From CAYSPU01 sp964432995 (GTDB lineage Bacteria > Verrucomicrobiota > Verrucomicrobiia > Limisphaerales > JAHDYP01): 19,442 bases of DNA. Below are positions 15,812 to 19,442 of this stretch, piece after piece. The stretch is taken from the NCBI GenBank assembly GCA_964432995.1, contig CAYSPU010000096.1:1-19442 (forward strand), in the 5' to 3' direction. A program made the position numbers and the translations under genes. The notes beneath the pieces are model-generated. The model did no database searches. It saw only the letters and a list, made by a program, of their open reading frames with translations, and was not told where the DNA came from. How positions within the stretch are numbered: the first letter of the stretch is position 1; every line of letters begins with the position of its first letter.

Positions 15812-15883
15812 GGACCGCGGCTCGTCTTGAGCCGCAGGCAAGGGTGTGTGCGTTTTGCTGCGGGTCGAGAGGACCCGCGGTCC
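15812..15883. repeat. REPIN-like double hairpin with matching outer arms
   Basis: The outer arms GGACCGCGG (15812-15820) and CCGCGGTCC (15875-15883) are perfectly complementary. Inside lie two hairpins, each with a 7-base stem and a 5-base loop: GCGGCTC/GAGCCGC (15817-15835) and GCGGGTC/GACCCGC (15860-15878). Read inward from each end, both units follow one pattern, and the bases that differ in the stems change in pairs. This is the same architecture as the element inside hycI, built from a different sequence family. Confidence 0.82.
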
Positions 15884-16044
15884 GGAGCGCAACCGGTCCC
15901 TCGGTCGCAGCCGCGGCGATCGGGCGGGAGGCGGTCGGAGGTCCGGGAGCGTGTTCGGCCGGTGGGGCTGCTGCCCGCCGGGACGTCGGGCGGTCCGGGG
16001 CGGAGCTGCGTCCAGCCTGCCGGCCGTAGCCCGCGCGAAGACCG
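15883..16044. repeat. GC-rich direct repeat, copy 2
   Basis: This is the second copy of the roughly 165-base repeat at 15396-15561. It begins exactly at the right outer arm of the REPIN-like element. Its opening hairpin carries one mismatch (GCAACCG against CGGTCGC), so it is slightly decayed relative to copy 1. Confidence 0.8.
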
Positions 16045-16150
16045 GTCTCGGGCGCAGGGAGCCTCGCGGCCGAGCACCGCCCCGATTCCAGGAGCCGCGT
16101 TCGTCCGGTCGGTCGATTCACCTTGTCACGTCCAGGCTGGCTTCAGTTCA

Positions 16151-17482
16151 ATGAGCGACATGAAACGGACTCGTGCGGGAAATCGGCTCGGCGGATGGTG
16201 TCTCTGCCTTGCACTGACCAGCTCGGTCGGCGACAACGTCGCGGCGGGTGTGCCTGCTGACAGTTGGCCCAATTGGCGCGGGCCGCATGCGAACGGCAGC
16301 ACCACCAGCGGGTCGTATCCCATCCAATGGGATCCGGTCCGGGTTACCTGGAAGATCGAACTGCCGGGGAAAGGGACCTCGACTCCGATCGTCTGGGGAG
16401 ACGGCATCTACCTGACCACTCCGGCAGAAGGACAGGACGCGGTCCTGGCGCTGGACTTCCAGGGGAAGGTGCGGTGGCAAACCGCTCTGGGCCCGGCCAG
16501 CGCGCCCAAGCATCGAACGCTCGCCTCGAGCTGTAATGCGTCGCCGGTGACCGACGGTCGCGGCATTTACGTCTACTTCCGAAGCGGGCACTTCGCCGCC
16601 CTCGAACTCGACGGCACGGTGCGCTGGCAGACGAACCTGGTCGAGCGCTTCGGTCCCGACCGTCTCTTCTGGGACCAGGGCACTTCCCCGGTTCTGACGG
16701 CGGGCTTGGTCGTCATGACGCGGATGCACGGGGGCGAATCCTGGGTTGCGGGCTTCGACAAGGCGACCGGCCAGCTCCGCTGGCAGCAGCCACGGAACTA
16801 CCAGACGCCGGTCGAGGGCGACAACGCCTACACGACCCCGGTGGTCTTCCGGCACGACAACCGGGAAGCCCTTCTGGTCTGGGGCGCACAGCATCTGACG
16901 GCCCACGACGCCGCCGACGGAAAACTGCTCTGGTCCTGTGGCGGGTTCAATCCGGACCAGGTCGAGTATTGGCCGGCCATCGCGTCGCCGGTGATTGCGG
17001 GGAGTATTGCCATCGTCCCGGCCGGTCGCGACGATCGCCCCCGCCAGGCCCGACTGCATGGGATCCGGCTCGGAGGCAGCGGCGACGTGTCCGACACGCA
17101 TCGCGTCTGGAAGCGCGAGGATCTGGGCGTGTTTGTGTGCAGTCCCGCGGAATACGGCGGCCGCGTCTATCTGTTGCGTCATCGTGGCGATGTGGTCTGC
17201 CTGGATCCGGCCACGGGGGAGACGGTGTGGACCGGCGCGTTTCCCCGGGCCAGCGCCCCTTACTATTCCTCACCGACGGTGGCGCGGGGGATTCTCTATG
17301 CCGCGCGCGAGGACGGCGTGGTCTTTGCGGCGCGGGTGGAGAGGGCGTTCGAATTGCTCTCCGAGAACGCGATGGGTGAACGGATCGTGGCCTCTCCGGT
17401 GGCTGCGGCCAACCGCCTCCTTTTGCGTGGCGACAAACACCTCTTCTGCGTGGACGCTACAGGGTCAGGCATTAAGAATTAA
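16151..17482 (+). CDS. Secreted PQQ-like beta-propeller repeat protein
   Basis: This 443-residue protein has an N-terminal segment that looks like a signal peptide (basic MKRTRAGNR, then a short hydrophobic run to about residue 36). The family opening WPNWRGPHANGS follows. Repeated blades end in tryptophan-docking motifs such as GKVRWQTAL, GTVRWQTNL, GQLRWQQP, GKLLWSCGG and GETVWTGAF. Proteins of this kind are abundant and mostly uncharacterised in Planctomycetota and Verrucomicrobiota. No cofactor-binding or enzymatic residues could be assigned. ATGs at 16151 and 16160 are both possible, and neither has a strong ribosome site. The last 12 codons (VDATGSGIKN and the two before) lie within the exact 267-base repeat, so the natural C-terminus may have been close to CVDA. 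Confidence 0.85.
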   Translation: MSDMKRTRAGNRLGGWCLCLALTSSVGDNVAAGVPADSWPNWRGPHANGSTTSGSYPIQWDPVRVTWKIELPGKGTSTPIVWGDGIYLTTPAEGQDAVLALDFQGKVRWQTALGPASAPKHRTLASSCNASPVTDGRGIYVYFRSGHFAALELDGTVRWQTNLVERFGPDRLFWDQGTSPVLTAGLVVMTRMHGGESWVAGFDKATGQLRWQQPRNYQTPVEGDNAYTTPVVFRHDNREALLVWGAQHLTAHDAADGKLLWSCGGFNPDQVEYWPAIASPVIAGSIAIVPAGRDDRPRQARLHGIRLGGSGDVSDTHRVWKREDLGVFVCSPAEYGGRVYLLRHRGDVVCLDPATGETVWTGAFPRASAPYYSSPTVARGILYAAREDGVVFAARVERAFELLSENAMGERIVASPVAAANRLLLRGDKHLFCVDATGSGIKN

Positions 17483-17711
17483 GTTTGGATTCCCCCGCCG
17501 GCAGTCGCCCCGTCGGCGCCAGTGTCCCCAGATCCAGAGTCCAACCACGGATGGGCAGGTAGGACGATGCGCCCCATGGCACGGCGAGCGCCAAGCCCTT
17601 GCGACGCGAAAAATGGCCAAGAAACGCACCCATACCGCCCCATTAAGGCCCGGAATCGACACATCCGCTTCACTCCCTGCAACTTGTTGTGGTCCGACCA
17701 CGGACACCTGA
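17445..17711. repeat. Exact 267-base direct repeat, copy A
   Basis: The sequence 17445-17711 is repeated without any difference I could find at 17947-18213 (offset 502). It starts TCTGCGTGGACGCTACAGGG, then contains ATTAAGAATTAAG, and ends with the palindrome GTGGTCCGACCAC followed by GGACACCTGA. It carries no transposase. An 80-codon minus-strand frame inside it has no recognisable similarity. Copy A joins the 3' end of the plus-strand PQQ-like gene to the broken 5' end of a minus-strand PQQ-like gene. Confidence 0.95.
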
Positions 17712-17817
17712 ACTGCGGCCAATCTGCCGCCGTGGCGGAGCCTAAGTTCAGCGCCGCGACGAGGGTTACGACCAGAAAACGATGGCGATGAGCGTGCCGA
17801 ACTGCGTGCCATTCCAT
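17712..17817 (-). pseudogene. 5' fragment of a second PQQ-like beta-propeller gene
   Basis: An ATG at 17817 opens a typical secreted N-terminus: basic residues (RHAHRHR), a hydrophobic run (FLVVTLVAALNLGSATAA), then DWPQFR, the hallmark start of PQQ-like propeller proteins (WPQFRGP). After the Arg, the frame enters repeat copy A and continues as CPWSDHNK without further propeller sequence. The remaining several hundred codons are absent, because the DNA beyond copy A is the 3' end of the opposite-strand PQQ-like gene. I read this as a truncated gene. Confidence 0.7.
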
Positions 17818-17855
17818 ACGTCACCTCTGATGGAGAAATGCCGATCTGCCGATAC

Positions 17856-17946
17856 TCACTCATCTGTTGGCTCAACGAGGCGAAAGTACTGTTCCGTCTC
17901 GTCGGTGGGGACAATCTCGAACGGGCTGACCGCCTCGATCAGATTG
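17856..17946 (-). pseudogene. 3' end of a truncated gene (C-terminal fragment)
   Basis: One minus-strand frame reads NLIEAVSPFEIVPTDETEQY followed by FRLVEPTDE and a TGA at 17856-17858. It resembles the C-terminal end (FEIVP, QYFRLVEP) common on large secreted Verrucomicrobiota proteins. The frame cannot be followed into repeat copy B, where a stop appears. It may be the lost C-terminus of the NHL-repeat gene on the other side of copy B. However, removing exactly 267 bases does not restore a common frame, so a clean insertion is not shown. Confidence 0.45.
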
Positions 17947-18213
17947 TCTGCGTGGACGCTACAGGGTCAGGCATTAAGAATTAAGTTTGGATTCCCCCGC
18001 CGGCAGTCGCCCCGTCGGCGCCAGTGTCCCCAGATCCAGAGTCCAACCACGGATGGGCAGGTAGGACGATGCGCCCCATGGCACGGCGAGCGCCAAGCCC
18101 TTGCGACGCGAAAAATGGCCAAGAAACGCACCCATACCGCCCCATTAAGGCCCGGAATCGACACATCCGCTTCACTCCCTGCAACTTGTTGTGGTCCGAC
18201 CACGGACACCTGA
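17947..18213. repeat. Exact 267-base direct repeat, copy B
   Basis: This is identical to 17445-17711. It supplies the last 14 codons and the stop of the NHL-repeat frame on the minus strand (SGVRGRTTTSCRE, stop at 18172) and ends abruptly against a C-terminal gene fragment on its left. The first 16 bases (TCTGCGTGGACGCTAC) include codons that read as the natural end of the PQQ-like gene in copy A. This suggests that copy B was derived from copy A. Confidence 0.95.
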
Positions 18214-19442
18214 CAGGAATCGCCCGCTGTCGGACACGGCGATATCGGATCCCCAATCTACAACCCCACCCGGACTCGGACTGGACACGAACGATGCAAC
18301 CAGTGGATTGGAAGCCCCTGAACGCCTCAACTTTCGGACTCGCCCCCCTGTACCGACGAACAAGCACCCCTGCTGATCCATTGTCAGCGCCTCCGGATCG
18401 TAGAGGGAGGCCAGGCGAGCCGAACCTCCGTCACCTCGGTAACCACCCCGCTCATCCCCGGCTATGGTCACAATTATGCCCGTGGAATCGATCTGCCGGA
18501 CGCGGTCGTTGAGCCAATCCGCAACGAATAGATCGCCCAAGTCATTGATCACGATGCCCCGTGGGTTGTCCAGTTGGGCCAGCCGCGCGGGCCCTCCGTC
18601 CCCCTGGACCCCCCGTCTGCCGCTCCCAACGATTGCGATGATGGTACCGTCACTGTCGATCTGGCGGATGCGGTTGGCGCCCGTGTCGGAGAGATAGAGA
18701 TTCCCTTGTCCGTCCGCCGCCAGTCCCCCGATGATTCCGAGCTCGGCCGCTACGGCCGGCCCATCATCCCCGCCGGAACCCGACTGGCCGTTGCCGGCGA
18801 TCGTCCGGATAATGCCGAGGGAATCCACCGCCCGGATCCGGTTGTTGACGGAGTCATCAATATAGAGCGTTCCCGCTGGACCAACCGCCAGTTTCTCGGG
18901 AAAGAACAGCGTGGCCGCGGTAGCCGGACCGCCATCGCCGGAAAACCCGTCCTGTCCGGTGCCCGCAATCGTGGTGATGATGCCTTGCGAGTCTACCATG
19001 CGTACGCGGTGATTATGGGTGTCGGCGATATACACGTTCCCACTGGCGTCCACCGCCACGCCCCCCGGAAGGCTGACCCTGGCTTGAGTGGACGGGCCGC
19101 CATCCCCGGCATAACCTTCGGTACCGTCGCCGGCGAGGGTCGTAATCGTGCCATCCGGGGCGATCTTGCGAATCCGGTGTTGCTGGGCCGTGGCCAAATA
19201 CAGGTTCCCTGCGGAGTCGATCGCGATAGCATCGACATCGCCCAAGCCGGCATTGAGCGCCGGGCCTCCGTCGCCACTGTAAGCGTCGGCTCCGTTGCCG
19301 GCGACCGTGGTGATCACGTATTCCGGAATCGTCGGAACCACGGTGGCACTCTGATTGAGCCAGACCGTGTTCGCGAAGATGTTCGCCACAAAGGCGTCCA
19401 GGTCCTGGTCGCCGTCCAGGTCCGCCAAGGCCACATCGTAGC
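18172..19442 (-). CDS. NHL-repeat beta-propeller protein with an FG-GAP/VCBS stretch; 5' end outside the window, 3' end truncated by repeat copy B
   Basis: The visible part begins with YDVALADLDGDQDLDAFVAN, the calcium-binding FG-GAP/VCBS pattern, then moves into six NHL repeats of about 56 residues. Each repeat has the cadence ITTIAGTGxxGFSGDGGPA, then GGVAVDASGNVYIADTxNHRVR. Six units would make a complete six-bladed propeller. Such proteins are usually secreted or surface-attached; their ligands are unknown. After the last blade (GGRVRKLRRSG) about 34 residues follow before the frame enters the 267-base repeat and stops. The native C-terminus is therefore probably lost. The true start lies beyond base 19442. 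Confidence 0.85.
   Translation of the reverse strand, partial: YDVALADLDGDQDLDAFVANIFANTVWLNQSATVVPTIPEYVITTVAGNGADAYSGDGGPALNAGLGDVDAIAIDSAGNLYLATAQQHRIRKIAPDGTITTLAGDGTEGYAGDGGPSTQARVSLPGGVAVDASGNVYIADTHNHRVRMVDSQGIITTIAGTGQDGFSGDGGPATAATLFFPEKLAVGPAGTLYIDDSVNNRIRAVDSLGIIRTIAGNGQSGSGGDDGPAVAAELGIIGGLAADGQGNLYLSDTGANRIRQIDSDGTIIAIVGSGRRGVQGDGGPARLAQLDNPRGIVINDLGDLFVADWLNDRVRQIDSTGIIVTIAGDERGGYRGDGGSARLASLYDPEALTMDQQGCLFVGTGGRVRKLRRSGASNPLVASFVSSPSPGGVVDWGSDIAVSDSGRFLSGVRGRTTTSCRE

Larger units (their letters stand above)
15328..16150. other. Gene-poor, repeat-rich intergenic region
   Basis: I see no gene here. The frames that stay open are Arg/Gly/Ala/Pro-rich and follow the repeats. The stretch holds two diverged copies of a roughly 165-base GC-rich repeat, a REPIN-like double hairpin, a purine-rich tract with an inverted pair, and a small hairpin (TTCTTG at 15571-15576, CAAGAA at 15582-15587). 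No hairpin followed by a T-run was found after the hpnI stop. Confidence 0.7.

Noticed and set aside
15396..16044. CRISPR array
   Set aside because: There are only two long, diverged copies with a large interval and no regular short repeat-spacer pattern.
15563..16150. In-frame extension of the PQQ-like gene upstream of 16151
   Set aside because: The extension translates the REPIN-like element and copy 2 of the GC-rich repeat; the signal-peptide-like start follows 16151/16160.
17965..18209. 80-codon minus-strand frame inside the 267-base repeat
   Set aside because: It is Trp/Arg/Gly-rich with no recognisable domain, lacks a ribosome site, and its openness is explained by composition.

Overview
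The window is about 19.4 kb of high-GC bacterial DNA. It looks like a Verrucomicrobiota or other PVC-group genome. The evidence is the PQQ-like and NHL beta-propeller secretome proteins, a GT21 glycosyltransferase, and dense palindromic repeats built from tags such as GTAGCGCC and GGACCGCGG. This placement is inference; no rRNA or other marker gene is present.

Positions 291-14025 (minus strand, read right to left) form one tightly packed run. It starts with glgC (ADP-glucose pyrophosphorylase), followed by a formate-dehydrogenase-like molybdopterin protein, a HydB-like Fe-S subunit, a HydG-like FAD/[2Fe-2S] NAD(P)H-reductase subunit and a HycI-type hydrogenase maturation protease. It continues with two tandem antiporter-like (NuoL/HycC-type) membrane subunits, a HycE-type large subunit (NuoC-NuoD fusion), a HycD/NuoH-type membrane subunit, a HycF/NuoI-type ferredoxin and a HycG/NuoB-type small subunit. 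Most junctions overlap by 1-4 bases or are separated by under 40 bases. The set is best read as a membrane-bound group 4 [NiFe] hydrogenase joined to a soluble oxidoreductase arm resembling that of archaeal sulfhydrogenase plus a molybdenum enzyme. The arm could feed electrons from NAD(P)H and from the substrate of the molybdenum enzyme to proton reduction. Two features argue against a textbook formate hydrogenlyase. The molybdenum subunit has Thr where formate dehydrogenases have their catalytic Arg, and both antiporter-like subunits have Gln where the family has its key TM5 Glu.

Positions 14026-14121 are a short divergent intergenic region with a plausible sigma70-type promoter for the minus-strand run. 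A plus-strand HpnI/ceramide-glucosyltransferase-like gene (14122-15327) follows. Positions 15328-16150 carry no convincing gene but are packed with hairpins, a REPIN-like double hairpin and two roughly 165-base direct repeats.

Positions 16151-19442 are a rearranged area. A secreted PQQ-like propeller gene (plus strand) runs into the first copy of an exact 267-base direct repeat. Between the two copies lie the 5' end of a second PQQ-like gene and the 3' end of another gene, both on the minus strand. The second copy terminates a minus-strand NHL-repeat protein gene that continues past the right edge of the window.
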